Positions 26,272 through 36,601 of a stretch of DNA of 64,000 nucleotides are shown piece by piece. The first letter of the stretch is position 1. Every line of letters begins with the position of its first letter. Made by a program: the position numbers and the translations under genes. The notes beneath the pieces are model-generated. The model worked only from the letters and a program-made list of their open reading frames with translations. It searched no databases and was not told where the DNA came from. The stretch is from Palsa-948 sp964481195 (GTDB taxonomy: Bacteria > Bacteroidota > Bacteroidia > Palsa-948), in assembly GCA_964481195.1 (NCBI GenBank), contig CAYZTB010000008.1, forward strand, positions 1-64,000. Direction: 5' to 3'.

Positions 26272-27328
26272 TTTGTTTTTGTTTTATTGATTCGTAGCGA
26301 GCATTTGCTTCTACCTTTTGATTTGAAAAATCTCCTTTTAAATATTTATAATATCCATTAATGGCAATCATAGCGGCATTATCAGTGCAATATTCAAAGT
26401 GAGGAATGTAGGTTTTCCATCCTTTTTCAAGTCCTGTTTGTGTTAGCTTATTGCGTAATCCTGAATTTGCAGAAACGCCACCTGCAATTGCTATTTCCTT
26501 GATGCCCGTAAGTATGGACGCTTGTGTTATTTTATCAATTAGGATTTTTACAATAGTATGTTGGATAGAAGCGCATAAGTTCTTTAAATTATTTTCTATG
26601 AAGTTTTTATCCTCTTTAATTCTATCTCTTACAAAATATAATATTGATGTTTTTAACCCACTAAACGAAAAGTTTAATCCTTGAATTTTAGGTTCAGAAA
26701 ATTGAAAAACCTTGAAATCACCTAGCTGTGCATACTTATCTATTAGTGGGCCACCTGGATAGGGAAGTCCTAATATTTTTGCTGCTTTATCAAACGCTTC
26801 TCCAGCAGCATCATCAATGGTGTTTCCTATAACTTCCATATCCATGTAGCCTTTTACTAAAACTATTTGAGTATGACCGCCAGACACCGTAAGGCATAAA
26901 AACGGGAATTTTGGCACCTCATTTTCGCCTGTATTAATAAAATGAGCTAAGACATGTGCTTGCATGTGATTTACTTCAATCAAAGGTATATTTAAAGAAA
27001 GTGCCATTGCTTTAGCAAAAGAAGAGCCAACTAATAAGGATCCAATTAGCCCGGGTCCTCTGGTAAATGCTATTGCATCAATTTCTTCTTTTTTGATTCC
27101 CGATAACTTTAATGCTTGATCTACAACAGGCACTATGTTTTTTTGGTGTGCTCTGGATGCTAGTTCAGGCACAACACCACCATATAGTTCATGAATTTTC
27201 TGACCCGCTATTAAATTGGCAAGAACTTTGCAGTCTTGTAGGATAGCTGCTGAAGTCTCATCGCAGGAGGATTCTATTCCTAATATAATAATGGGTTTTG
27301 GAGAGCTTAATGACATATCTTTATTCAA
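26258..27328 (-). CDS. tsaD: tRNA N6-threonylcarbamoyladenosine transferase TsaD
   Basis: Kae1/Qri7-family ASKHA protein that transfers threonylcarbamoyl to A37 of ANN-decoding tRNAs. Visible motifs: ILGIESSCDETSAAI, GGVVPELASRAHQKNI, the metal-binding histidines in VNHMQAHVLAHF, LTVSGGHTQIVLV, DDAAGEAFDKAAKILGLPYPGGP and ALAGG-like IAIAGGVSANSGLR. Length (356) is normal for Bacteroidota. Translation may instead start at the Met four codons in. Divergent from tamB across 79 bp. Confidence 0.96.
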   Translation of the reverse strand: MNKDMSLSSPKPIIILGIESSCDETSAAILQDCKVLANLIAGQKIHELYGGVVPELASRAHQKNIVPVVDQALKLSGIKKEEIDAIAFTRGPGLIGSLLVGSSFAKAMALSLNIPLIEVNHMQAHVLAHFINTGENEVPKFPFLCLTVSGGHTQIVLVKGYMDMEVIGNTIDDAAGEAFDKAAKILGLPYPGGPLIDKYAQLGDFKVFQFSEPKIQGLNFSFSGLKTSILYFVRDRIKEDKNFIENNLKNLCASIQHTIVKILIDKITQASILTGIKEIAIAGGVSANSGLRNKLTQTGLEKGWKTYIPHFEYCTDNAAMIAINGYYKYLKGDFSNQKVEANARYESIKQKQNGTI

Positions 27329-27382
27329 ATACCTATGTTAGTTAATCTATATAAGGACAATAAGCAATTGTGTTTTCATTCG

Positions 27383-27390
27383 TACCTTTG
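27383..27390 (+). promoter_or_regulatory. -7 element TACCTTTG of the tamB unit
   Basis: Exact TAnnTTTG match 17 bp before the GTG start at 27408. Confidence 0.5.
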
Positions 27391-27407
27391 GGGGCAATAG
27401 ATTTATT

Positions 27408-30400
27408 GTGAATAGTAAAGTTATTAAAAAAATATTCAAATTTTTCCTCTATTTCTTAGGTGGATTCTTGATATTAATGCTTTTTCTCTATTACTCTTTT
27501 AAGAGCCCCTCCTTTCAAACCTGGATAACAAACCAAATAGGTACATATTTTTCTAATAAGTGGGGTACTACGGTTAAAGTGGATGGGGTAGATATTGAAT
27601 TTTGGAAAAAGGCTGTACTAAATGGGGTATATGTTGAAGATCAGCATAAAGATACCTTATTATATGCAGAAGAATTAAAGCTAGATATAAGCTTGTTTGA
27701 CTTTGATTCTCAGCGAGTTTCTTTTGATAATGTAATAATTAAAAATACTATAGTTAAATTGAGGCATTTTCAAAAAGACTCGGTATTTAACCTTCAATTT
27801 ATTGTTGATGAATTTGCTAGTAAAAACGTGGCAGATACAAATCAGTTAAACTGGGGTGTTAATTTAAGCTCAATTAGCCTTATAAATGTTTCATTTTCAT
27901 ATTTAAATGAGAATGATACCTCAAAAACCTCTGGTATCAATTATTCAAATATATATGCCAAAAATATAAATGGGCAAATTTCTAATTTATCATTTTCTGA
28001 AGATACAACCTACTTCAACCTCCATGACTTTTCATTAATAGAAAAAAGTGGTTTTATCTTAAAGAAGCTATCTGCCAATGCTAGTATTAGTCCAGTTCTT
28101 TTAAGTTTAACTGATTTAAACTTAGAAACTAACAAAAGTATTCTTGCTGCTGATTTAGTCTTTAAGTACAAGGATTACACGGATTTTAATGAATTTATTG
28201 ATAAAGTGAAAATGAAAATTCAATTTAAAAATTCAGATATAGAAATGGCTGATGTTGCCTTTTTTTCTACTGAGTTATATGGCATTCATAAAAAGATTTT
28301 TATTGATGGAAATGTAAGTGGGAATGTAAATAATTTAAATGGCAGAAATTTGATGTTGAATATTGGGGATGAGACAAGCTTTAAAGGAAACATAGACATT
28401 TCAGGCTTGCCTGATATTGACCAAACTTTTATGCTTTTTGAGGCAAAAGATTTCAGAACTTCCAAGAAAGGTATTGAGAGCATCCCCTTGCCGCCATTTG
28501 ATAAGCCCAATTTTATTTCTTTACCAGACAATCTTGCTCTCTTTGGTGTAATAAAATACAAAGGTAATTTTACTGGATTTTACAATGACTTTGTTTCCTT
28601 TGGGAAGTTTAGTACAGACCTTGGGTTTATTTCAACTGATATTTCTTTACGTTCAGATTCTGCTTCAGGACTTCCGATTTATCATGGGAAATTTGCCTGT
28701 ACTAATTTTGAACTAGGAAAGTTTTTTGAAGTCGAAGAACAGGTTGGGAAAGTTTCATTGAATGTTCAAGTAGATGGGAAAGGGTTTAAAAAAACTGATG
28801 CAATCGCTACAGTTGAAGGGCAGGTGAGCCACTTTTCTTTCATGCAGTATGATTATCAGAATATTGATTTAAAAGGCAAGCTCTCAAAAAATATTTTTGA
28901 TGGTCATATGTTAGTTAATGATGAGAACCTTGATTTAGATTTTAATGGAAATATTGATTTTAGTCATTCCCCAACGAAGCTGAACTTTGTAGCAGATTTA
29001 TCAAAAGCTAACTTATCTGCATTAAATTTTGTCAAGTCTGATGATTTAGTTGGAGTATCAGGAAATATTGAAGTAAATGCCATAGGCAATAATATTGACG
29101 ATGTGGTTGGCAATATGAATTTTAATAACGTAATATATACAAAGGGAAGGAGTAAATATGATTTTAAATCCATAGAGTTGGTAATTAAAGATACTGCTGG
29201 AATTAAAAATATGGAGTTAAAGTCGCACATGCTTGATGCGCACTTGTATGGCAAATTTTTGCCAAAAAATATTGGCACTAGTATTAATGATTTTTTTAGT
29301 AATTATATTCCAGCTTACATTACAAGCATTAACAATAAAAAGAATATTATTTCAAACCCTCTTTTGAAAAACGTAGAAGAGTTTTCTTTTGATGTAGTGT
29401 TTAAAAATACAGATATTGTTACAAGTGCTTTTTTTCCATCTTTAAAAATTAAATGTCCAGCTAGTTTGAAGGGAAATTACGATGAGAAAAACAATATTCT
29501 TTCATTCAACAGCGATTTCCCGCTTATATCTTTTAATGAAAGTAAGTTTTCAAAATGTACTTTTTCTGCCAATACTAAAGACAATTATTTTTGGATTGAT
29601 GCTTATTGTCAACGACTTTCGTTGTCGGATAGTGTTTGGATAGATAGCGTCAGCGTTGTGTCATCTGTGGCTAGAGATACTGCTAGTTTTAATATTAGCT
29701 GGCACAATGGTACTCAACTTCAACACAAAGGGGATGTGCCAGGTTACATTGCGTTTTTTAATCAGCCTGAATCAGGAGGCTCAAAGGTGAAAGTTAAATT
29801 ATTGCCTACTGAAATAACTATTGCAGATTCAACTTGGAATTTAACTGAAGAAAATGAGGTCTTAATTGATTCGAGCTTAATTAAGATTCAAAATATAAAT
29901 TTTGTCTGTGGTAAACAACGCGTGAAGTTAGATGGCAATATTTCCAATGTTAAAGAAGATCATTTTTACTTGATGCTTACTTCTTTTTCATTAGCAAATC
30001 TTAATACGTACCTGCGAGGAACAGACTTGTCTTTCTACGGCACTGTCTCCGGTAATACATCTATTAGTAGTTTGCACAGTAAGCCAATGTTTGGAAGCAG
30101 CCTTGATATTAAAGACTTTAGGATAAATAAAGAGTTAATAGGCGATGGGAGCATAGTAAGCATTTATGACAGCAAAAAAGATGTTGTAAGTTTTAATAGT
30201 TCTTTTAAAAGGGGAGGAGGAGAAAATTTAAGTATATCTGGAAACTATTTTCCCTCAGAAAAAATAAATAGTTTAGATGTTACAGCGTCTATTAGAGATT
30301 TTCGTTTAGATTTTTTTGAACCATTTATAAAAGAAAATTTTGAAAATTTAAAAGGACTCGCCTCCCTAGATATTAAGGTTAAAGGCAATCTAGTATCACC

Positions 30401-31910
30401 CATGATAAATGGAACAGTAAACGCAAAGGTGGATAATGTCCATGTGAATTATTTGGGCACCGATTATAAATTTGAAGGGGAAGTAAAGATAGAACCAAAC
30501 TCATTTGATTTTGGTTCATTAACGATTTTGGATGTAAATAATAACAAAGCAGATGTTATTAGTGGTAAAATATTTCATACTAATTATAAAGACTTTCAGA
30601 TGGATATCGATTTGAGTCTAGCTAAGTTTTTATGCTTAAATACGAATCAAGTTGATAATTCCATTTATTACGGGAAAGTATTTGCTACAGGTATTGTAAA
30701 TGTTTTTGGGTTTTTGGATCATCTAAATTTATCTGCATCTGTAAAAACAGATAAGGCAAAAAATGTATTTGGAAAACTTGAGTATAGTCAACTTTCTATT
30801 CCGCTTTCTGGATCGGAAGAAGTTGGTGAAAACGGGTTTATTTCTTTTGTAAAACATGATACGGCACAAATTCAACCCAAGTATAAAGTTAATACTCCTG
30901 GTTTTACAATGGATTTTAAACTTGAAGCAACTTCTGATGCACAAGTCCAATTAATTTTTGATGAAAAAGTGGGAGATGTGATTAGAGCTAATGGGACTGG
31001 AGATATTCGAATGCTAATTGATGAGTATGGTGATTTTAAAATGTTTGGAGATTATACTGTTGTTGAAGGAGATTATCTTTTTACTCTTAAGAATGTTGTA
31101 AATAAAAAATTCAGGTTAGAAAAAGGAGGAACTATAAATTGGTCTGGCAGTCCAGAGAATGCAGATATTCATATGAAAGCAATTTATGAATTAAGAACAT
31201 CTCTTACTCCTTTGTTTTTATCGCATGAACAAACAGATGCTATTCGCAAACGATATCCAGTTGATTGCATAATGAATTTAAATGGAAAATTACTTGAACC
31301 TGATATTGCTTTTGATATTTACATGCCTACCGTAGATGATTTTACTAGACAGCAGGCTTACGATAAATTTAGAGGAAGCGAAAGTGAAACAAATAAGCAG
31401 GTGTTTTCATTAATGTTTACAAATAGTTTTAGTCCACCATCGGGCCAAGTTCAGAATGAAAGTAGCGGTGGACCTGGCGCAGGTACTGTAACGTCAACGG
31501 AGATGTTATCAAATCAATTAAGTAATTGGCTTTCACAAATTAGTAATGAATTTGATGTAGGTGTGCATTACCGATTAGGGGATGAGGTAAATAAAGATCA
31601 GGTTCAGCTAGCGCTTTCTACTCAACTTTTTAATGATAAAATGAGTATTGATGGCAGTGTTGCAAACAGTTCAAATACCAATACGCAAAATACAGCAAGT
31701 GTAGTAGGGGATATTAATGTTGATTATAAATTAACTGAAGATGGAAAATTTAGAGCCAAGGCTTATAATAGAGCAAATGAAGGAGATATTCTAAATACGC
31801 AAAAAGGACCATACACACAAGGGGTAGGGGTTTTTTACAGAGAAGAATTTGAAACCATTGGTGAATTATATCGCAGATATTTAAGGAAAATCAAAAAAAT
31901 AAAAAAATGA
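27408..31910 (+). CDS. tamB: Translocation and assembly module protein TamB (DUF490)
   Basis: 1500-residue AsmA/TamB-like protein that spans the periplasm and is implicated in outer-membrane protein or phospholipid transport. One N-terminal membrane helix (residues 10-30, KFFLYFLGGFLILMLFLYYSF) anchors it in the inner membrane. A very long beta-rich repeat region follows, with many GNI/GNV and LKG-type turns, and the TamB C-terminal domain occupies about 1120-1450 (GDYLFTLKNVVNKKFRLEKGG, INWSGSPENADIHMKAIYELR). The start is GTG, the first in-frame start after the promoter. It is 4 bp from the ABC exporter gene, a probable operon for envelope lipid traffic. Confidence 0.93.
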   Translation: MNSKVIKKIFKFFLYFLGGFLILMLFLYYSFKSPSFQTWITNQIGTYFSNKWGTTVKVDGVDIEFWKKAVLNGVYVEDQHKDTLLYAEELKLDISLFDFDSQRVSFDNVIIKNTIVKLRHFQKDSVFNLQFIVDEFASKNVADTNQLNWGVNLSSISLINVSFSYLNENDTSKTSGINYSNIYAKNINGQISNLSFSEDTTYFNLHDFSLIEKSGFILKKLSANASISPVLLSLTDLNLETNKSILAADLVFKYKDYTDFNEFIDKVKMKIQFKNSDIEMADVAFFSTELYGIHKKIFIDGNVSGNVNNLNGRNLMLNIGDETSFKGNIDISGLPDIDQTFMLFEAKDFRTSKKGIESIPLPPFDKPNFISLPDNLALFGVIKYKGNFTGFYNDFVSFGKFSTDLGFISTDISLRSDSASGLPIYHGKFACTNFELGKFFEVEEQVGKVSLNVQVDGKGFKKTDAIATVEGQVSHFSFMQYDYQNIDLKGKLSKNIFDGHMLVNDENLDLDFNGNIDFSHSPTKLNFVADLSKANLSALNFVKSDDLVGVSGNIEVNAIGNNIDDVVGNMNFNNVIYTKGRSKYDFKSIELVIKDTAGIKNMELKSHMLDAHLYGKFLPKNIGTSINDFFSNYIPAYITSINNKKNIISNPLLKNVEEFSFDVVFKNTDIVTSAFFPSLKIKCPASLKGNYDEKNNILSFNSDFPLISFNESKFSKCTFSANTKDNYFWIDAYCQRLSLSDSVWIDSVSVVSSVARDTASFNISWHNGTQLQHKGDVPGYIAFFNQPESGGSKVKVKLLPTEITIADSTWNLTEENEVLIDSSLIKIQNINFVCGKQRVKLDGNISNVKEDHFYLMLTSFSLANLNTYLRGTDLSFYGTVSGNTSISSLHSKPMFGSSLDIKDFRINKELIGDGSIVSIYDSKKDVVSFNSSFKRGGGENLSISGNYFPSEKINSLDVTASIRDFRLDFFEPFIKENFENLKGLASLDIKVKGNLVSPMINGTVNAKVDNVHVNYLGTDYKFEGEVKIEPNSFDFGSLTILDVNNNKADVISGKIFHTNYKDFQMDIDLSLAKFLCLNTNQVDNSIYYGKVFATGIVNVFGFLDHLNLSASVKTDKAKNVFGKLEYSQLSIPLSGSEEVGENGFISFVKHDTAQIQPKYKVNTPGFTMDFKLEATSDAQVQLIFDEKVGDVIRANGTGDIRMLIDEYGDFKMFGDYTVVEGDYLFTLKNVVNKKFRLEKGGTINWSGSPENADIHMKAIYELRTSLTPLFLSHEQTDAIRKRYPVDCIMNLNGKLLEPDIAFDIYMPTVDDFTRQQAYDKFRGSESETNKQVFSLMFTNSFSPPSGQVQNESSGGPGAGTVTSTEMLSNQLSNWLSQISNEFDVGVHYRLGDEVNKDQVQLALSTQLFNDKMSIDGSVANSSNTNTQNTASVVGDINVDYKLTEDGKFRAKAYNRANEGDILNTQKGPYTQGVGVFYREEFETIGELYRRYLRKIKKIKK

Positions 31911-31914
31911 CATT

Positions 31915-33726
31915 GTGAAATCTCTTAAATACTTAAATAAATATTTTTGGAAATACAAGTGGAGGTTATCGTTGGGGATTCTGTTCGCTATACTCTCAAC
32001 CTTTTTTGGTATATACATTGCAGTATTAGTTCGCAAAGCGACAGACTATATGATGTTAGCGGCAAAACAGAACTTTTCCTTCGATGTGGTAGCTAAAGAG
32101 CTGTTAGAATACGGGCTATTAATAATAGGAACAACTATTGTGAGCGGGTTCTTAATGTTTTTGATGCGTCAGGCCATTATTGTAATGTCAAGGCATATTG
32201 AATATGATTTGAAAAATGAAATATTTTCTCATTACCAAACATTAGATACTGCTTTTTACCGAAGAAATAACACCGGTGATTTGATGAACAGAATCAGCGA
32301 AGATGTTAGCAGAGTTAGAATGTACATAGGCCCAGCAGTGATGTATTTTGCAAGTACGCTAGCAACTATTATTTTAGTATCTGCAACCATGACTGGTGTA
32401 AATGCTAAGCTGACTCTTTTTGTATTGCTTCCTCTTCCAATACTAGTTGTGGTAATATATTTTGTAAGTGATTTAATTAATAAACTCAGCAACAGTGTGC
32501 AAGAGCAGTTATCTACACTTTCCATAATGGCGCAAGAAACATTTTCGGGTATTCGAGTACTTAAGGCGTATGTGCAAGAGAGTCCTTCGGGAACTAACTT
32601 TTCAAATGCAAGTGGAAGTTATAGAAAGAAATACCTGAAACTAATACTTACTGAATCTTTATTTAGCCCTTTTATTCTTTTATTAATTGGTTTAAGCACC
32701 ATCATTACGATTTACATGGGTGGAAAGCAAGCCATCGATGGGCAAATATCCTATGGCAATATAGTAGAGTTTGTTATTTATGTTAATAAACTTACCTGGC
32801 CCGTTGCTGCGTTGGGCTGGGTTACATCTTTAGTTCAAAGGGCTGCAGCTTCTCAAAAACGAATAAATGAATTTTTAGAAACTGCCCCTATCATCCATAA
32901 CAACACAGCTGAAATCAACGCAAATCAAAATAAATTTGAAGGAGAGGTTGAGTTTAAAAATGTGTCTTTTACCTATCCAGATTCTGGAATTCAAGCACTG
33001 AAAAATGTTTCTTTTAAAATTGAGTCTGGCAAGTCGTTAGCAATTATTGGAAAAACAGGTAGTGGGAAATCTACCGTTGCTGCTTTAATCTGTAGGTTGT
33101 ATGATGTTAGCTCAGGTGCAATATTGCTAGACGGGAAAAACATTAAAGAGCGTGATTTGTTTTCTCTAAGGAAAAACATTGGGTATGTGCCGCAAGACAC
33201 TTTCTTGTTTTCTGATACCGTTGAGAACAATATTGCTTTTGGAATAAATAATGAGACTGAATCTTTATCTGCGATGAATTCAAATAAAAAAACTAAGTTA
33301 ATTCATTCTGCCGCAAAAAACGCAGGCTTGGCAAGAGAAATTCAGCACTTCCCAAACAAATACAATACAATGATTGGGGAGCGAGGAATTACTTTATCGG
33401 GAGGACAAAAGCAACGAATTGCAATTGCCAGAGCTATTGTAGGTGGCCCTCAGGTTTTATTGTTTGATGATTGTCTTTCATCTGTAGATACGGAAACTGA
33501 ATCTGAAATTCTTGGTAACCTAAAAGCCATTATGAAAGGGAAGACCACCATAATAATTAGTCACAGAATCTCTACTGTTAAAGATGCTGACCATATCATC
33601 GCAATGAACGAAGGCAGAATAATAGAAGAAGGAACTCACGAAGCATTACTATTGAAGAAAGGATTTTACTTTGAGTTATATCAAAAGCAATTAGTTGAGG
33701 AGGTAAAAAGTTTAGGCGTTAACTAG
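31915..33726 (+). CDS. ABC exporter (fused permease and ATPase, MsbA-like)
   Basis: 603-residue half-transporter: six membrane helices in residues 15-310 and an ATPase from about 345. Walker A IGKTGSGKSTVAAL, Q-loop YVPQDTFLFSDTV, signature LSGGQKQRIAIARA, Walker B VLLFDDCLSSVD and H-loop ISHRIST. The residue after the Walker B Asp is Asp instead of the usual catalytic Glu (LLFDD versus LLLDE), which may slow hydrolysis or mark one partner of a heterodimer. The start is GTG at 31915. A lipid or lipopolysaccharide substrate is suggested by similarity to MsbA and by tamB next door, but not proven. Confidence 0.92.
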   Translation: MKSLKYLNKYFWKYKWRLSLGILFAILSTFFGIYIAVLVRKATDYMMLAAKQNFSFDVVAKELLEYGLLIIGTTIVSGFLMFLMRQAIIVMSRHIEYDLKNEIFSHYQTLDTAFYRRNNTGDLMNRISEDVSRVRMYIGPAVMYFASTLATIILVSATMTGVNAKLTLFVLLPLPILVVVIYFVSDLINKLSNSVQEQLSTLSIMAQETFSGIRVLKAYVQESPSGTNFSNASGSYRKKYLKLILTESLFSPFILLLIGLSTIITIYMGGKQAIDGQISYGNIVEFVIYVNKLTWPVAALGWVTSLVQRAAASQKRINEFLETAPIIHNNTAEINANQNKFEGEVEFKNVSFTYPDSGIQALKNVSFKIESGKSLAIIGKTGSGKSTVAALICRLYDVSSGAILLDGKNIKERDLFSLRKNIGYVPQDTFLFSDTVENNIAFGINNETESLSAMNSNKKTKLIHSAAKNAGLAREIQHFPNKYNTMIGERGITLSGGQKQRIAIARAIVGGPQVLLFDDCLSSVDTETESEILGNLKAIMKGKTTIIISHRISTVKDADHIIAMNEGRIIEEGTHEALLLKKGFYFELYQKQLVEEVKSLGVN

Positions 33727-33831
33727 CCATTTTTTTTATTTGATACGGGAATATCATCGTTTATGGATAAAAACGTTTGATAATAATGCTTTAATATATT
33801 TTGATTTTAAATTTATTTATTGGATTTTCGT

Positions 33832-33866
33832 GAAACCAAACTAGAAACCAAACTAGAAACCAATAC
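33832..33866 (+). repeat. Tandem 12-bp repeat before the S8 peptidase start
   Basis: GAAACCAAACTA occurs at 33832-33843 and 33844-33855, with a third partial copy (GAAACCAATAC) directly after. It ends 11 bp upstream of the ATG at 33877. Confidence 0.75.
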
Positions 33867-33876
33867 ACTACTTCCT

Positions 33877-36582
33877 ATGAAAACTAAAATTTACTTATTA
33901 ATTTTCCTTTTCACTTCTTTTGCTTTATTTAGCAATGCTCAAAAGCGAGAAAAATATGACATAATGCTTGCCTCTGGCACAGTAAAACCGGTTTCCAATG
34001 TCGATCAATTATCCACAATGCGGATTAACAGCAGCGAGATAGTGGATGGGAAATATTTTAGAATAATACAGTTTCTTGAAATTCCAACAGATCAAGAAAA
34101 GTTGGATTTGAAATCTATAGGAGTCAACCTCTATACATACCTGCCTAGCCATTGTTATTTTGCAACATTCGATAAAAATGTTGATTTGTCAAGACTAAAT
34201 ACTTCAGGAAATATTCGTGCATTACTACCTATTGTTAAAGAATACAAATTAGATTCAAAATTAAAAGACAATAAGTTCCCTCAAAACTCAGACATAAAAA
34301 ATAGCTTGATAGATTTGACGCTAAGTTACTTCTATGGCATACCGGCTGATGTTATTGCACATGAATTAAAATCTAGAATCAAAAGAGTAGAAATACTTTC
34401 TCAAGATGATGTATTAAAAGGTATTAGAGTTCGTGTTAAGGGGAAATATATTTCTGCTATTTCAGACTTGCCATTTATCCAATATGTTGAGCCTATTGAA
34501 AAAATAGTAGAAGAGAACAATTCCGGAACAACCTTACATCGATCTAATACGATTAATACTAAAATCCCAGGCGGGTTACAATATGATGGCACCGGGGTGG
34601 GGGTATCGGTAGGCGATGGAGGTATATTTAATGAGCATGTAGACTTTACCGGAAGAAGCACTGGTCAATCTACATCTGGCCCAAGCCATGCTACACACGT
34701 TGCAGGAACAGTTGGAGGTGCAGGAAATATTAATCCAAATTATGCCGGTCAAGCTCCTGGTGCAAACCTTATTGCTACCAATGGCTATGCAGATATTAGC
34801 AGTGTAGCAGCGGCTACCGTACTTTACAACGGTGCTAATGTAATGCGGGTAACAAATCATTCTTTAGGGCAAGGAACTACTTCAAATTATACGTCTGATG
34901 CGAGAATTTCTGATCTGCTTGTTGAGTCATTACCTTCTTTATATAATGTACATTCATGTGGAAATAGTGGGTCTGGATGGTCTACCATAACTGGGGGATA
35001 TAAAGCCGGAAAAAATGCAATTGCAACAGGTAATTTAGACTATAAAGATTTAATTGCTTCTTCAAGTAGTCGTGGTCCATCATCTGATGGACGTATAAAG
35101 CCGGATATTTGCGCTAAAGGATCAACCGTATATTCAACTATGCCTGGCAATGCGTATGGTCAAATGTCAGGTACATCCATGGCTTCGCCTGGAATAGCTG
35201 GCTGTGTTGCTCAATTGATACATGCTTATAAATCTTTAAACGGAGGTACTGATCCTAAACTTGGTCTATTAAAAGGCATCATGTTAAATACTGCGGATGA
35301 TTTAGGGAATTTAGGACCCGATTATATTTATGGATGGGGTAGAATAAATGTACGAAGAGCTTATAATGCGATTAAAAATAATACGTATGCATCAGGATCT
35401 ATTTCACAAGGGGGAAGCAACCCGCATATTATTACCATTCCTGCCAATACGCAAGCTATTAAAGTTATGGTTTACTGGGCTGATCCAGCAGCAGCAGCTG
35501 GTGTGTCTTCGGCATTAATAAATGATCTCGACATTCTACTTGCTGGTCCCTCGCAAAATTATAGTCCTTGGGAGTTAAATAATTCATCTCCTTCAAGTGC
35601 AGCAATTAAAGGATTAGATAAAGATAATAATATGGAGCAGGTATTTGTTGCTTCTCCTGCGGCTGGAACATACACACTTAATGTAAGTGGATACCTGGTT
35701 CCACAAGGTCCTCAAGAATATTTTATGTCTTATGAAATACTTACCGATGAAGTGAAGTTAACTTATCCAATTGGTGGCGAAGCTATTGTTCCAGGCTTAA
35801 GTGAAGTCATCCGTTGGGATGCGTACGGATCTACAGGAACATTTAAGGTTGAATATTCTGCTGATTCTGGCTCAACTTGGACAACTGTAAATGCAAGTGT
35901 TGCCGCAACGCTGCGTTATTTAAATTGGACACCTCCTACAACTATTACAGGAAAGGCATTAATGCGTGTTACAAGAGGAAGTTCTGTTAGTGCCTCTGAA
36001 GCTAAATTTCATGTTATACCTGTTCCTAGTTTATTAAAAGTAGATTGGAGATGTCCTGCTAGCTTCCAATTATCTTGGAATGCTGTTACAGGTGCAACTG
36101 CTTACGAAGTTTATTTGTTAGGACAAAAATACATGATGCCTCAAGGTACAACTACGGGAACAGACTTTTGGGTGCAATCGCCAAATACTGCTGTTACTTG
36201 GGCAAGCGTAAGAGCATTAGCATCTAACGGACAAGTTCTTGGAAGAAGAGCGTTTGCAATTCAAGTGTCTACTGCAATTTCAGGTTGTTTAACTTCTGTA
36301 AACAATAACGTAGGAAACTCTCCGTACTCTGTTTCTGTTTTTCCAAATCCTATGAACTCAGATGCTACTATTTCATTAAATCTTCCAGAAGAAGAAAGTG
36401 TTAGCATTACTTTGATTGATGTGTTGGGAAAGAAAGTTTCTGTAATTGTTGATAATAAGAAATTGCCAGCAGGTGCTCATCAATTTCAGCTTACAGAGTC
36501 TTATGCTCCAGGCGCGTACATGGTGATGGTAAAGGGGGAGAAAGGTATTAGTTACGAAAAGATAATTGTAGGAGGAGAATAG
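33877..36582 (+). CDS. S8 peptidase, multidomain, with T9SS sorting domain
   Basis: 901-residue secreted subtilase. Signal peptide MKTKIYLLIFLFTSFALFSNAQ, a prodomain (about 30-215), then the S8 core with Asp in GVSVGDGGIFNEHVDF, His in HATHVAGTVGG, Asn in VHSCGNSGSG and Ser in MSGTSMASPGIAG. After the protease comes a pro-protein-convertase-like beta region (IKVMVYWADP, NDLDILLAGP), an Ig/Fn3-like module (LTYPIGGEAIVPGLSEVIRW) and a C-terminal sorting domain (SVFPNPMNSDATISL to KIIVGGE). I start at 33877, where the signal peptide begins; the frame is open 19 codons further up through the tandem repeat. Confidence 0.9.
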   Translation: MKTKIYLLIFLFTSFALFSNAQKREKYDIMLASGTVKPVSNVDQLSTMRINSSEIVDGKYFRIIQFLEIPTDQEKLDLKSIGVNLYTYLPSHCYFATFDKNVDLSRLNTSGNIRALLPIVKEYKLDSKLKDNKFPQNSDIKNSLIDLTLSYFYGIPADVIAHELKSRIKRVEILSQDDVLKGIRVRVKGKYISAISDLPFIQYVEPIEKIVEENNSGTTLHRSNTINTKIPGGLQYDGTGVGVSVGDGGIFNEHVDFTGRSTGQSTSGPSHATHVAGTVGGAGNINPNYAGQAPGANLIATNGYADISSVAAATVLYNGANVMRVTNHSLGQGTTSNYTSDARISDLLVESLPSLYNVHSCGNSGSGWSTITGGYKAGKNAIATGNLDYKDLIASSSSRGPSSDGRIKPDICAKGSTVYSTMPGNAYGQMSGTSMASPGIAGCVAQLIHAYKSLNGGTDPKLGLLKGIMLNTADDLGNLGPDYIYGWGRINVRRAYNAIKNNTYASGSISQGGSNPHIITIPANTQAIKVMVYWADPAAAAGVSSALINDLDILLAGPSQNYSPWELNNSSPSSAAIKGLDKDNNMEQVFVASPAAGTYTLNVSGYLVPQGPQEYFMSYEILTDEVKLTYPIGGEAIVPGLSEVIRWDAYGSTGTFKVEYSADSGSTWTTVNASVAATLRYLNWTPPTTITGKALMRVTRGSSVSASEAKFHVIPVPSLLKVDWRCPASFQLSWNAVTGATAYEVYLLGQKYMMPQGTTTGTDFWVQSPNTAVTWASVRALASNGQVLGRRAFAIQVSTAISGCLTSVNNNVGNSPYSVSVFPNPMNSDATISLNLPEEESVSITLIDVLGKKVSVIVDNKKLPAGAHQFQLTESYAPGAYMVMVKGEKGISYEKIIVGGE

Positions 36583-36601
36583 GGTATAGAATTGGTTCTA
36601 A

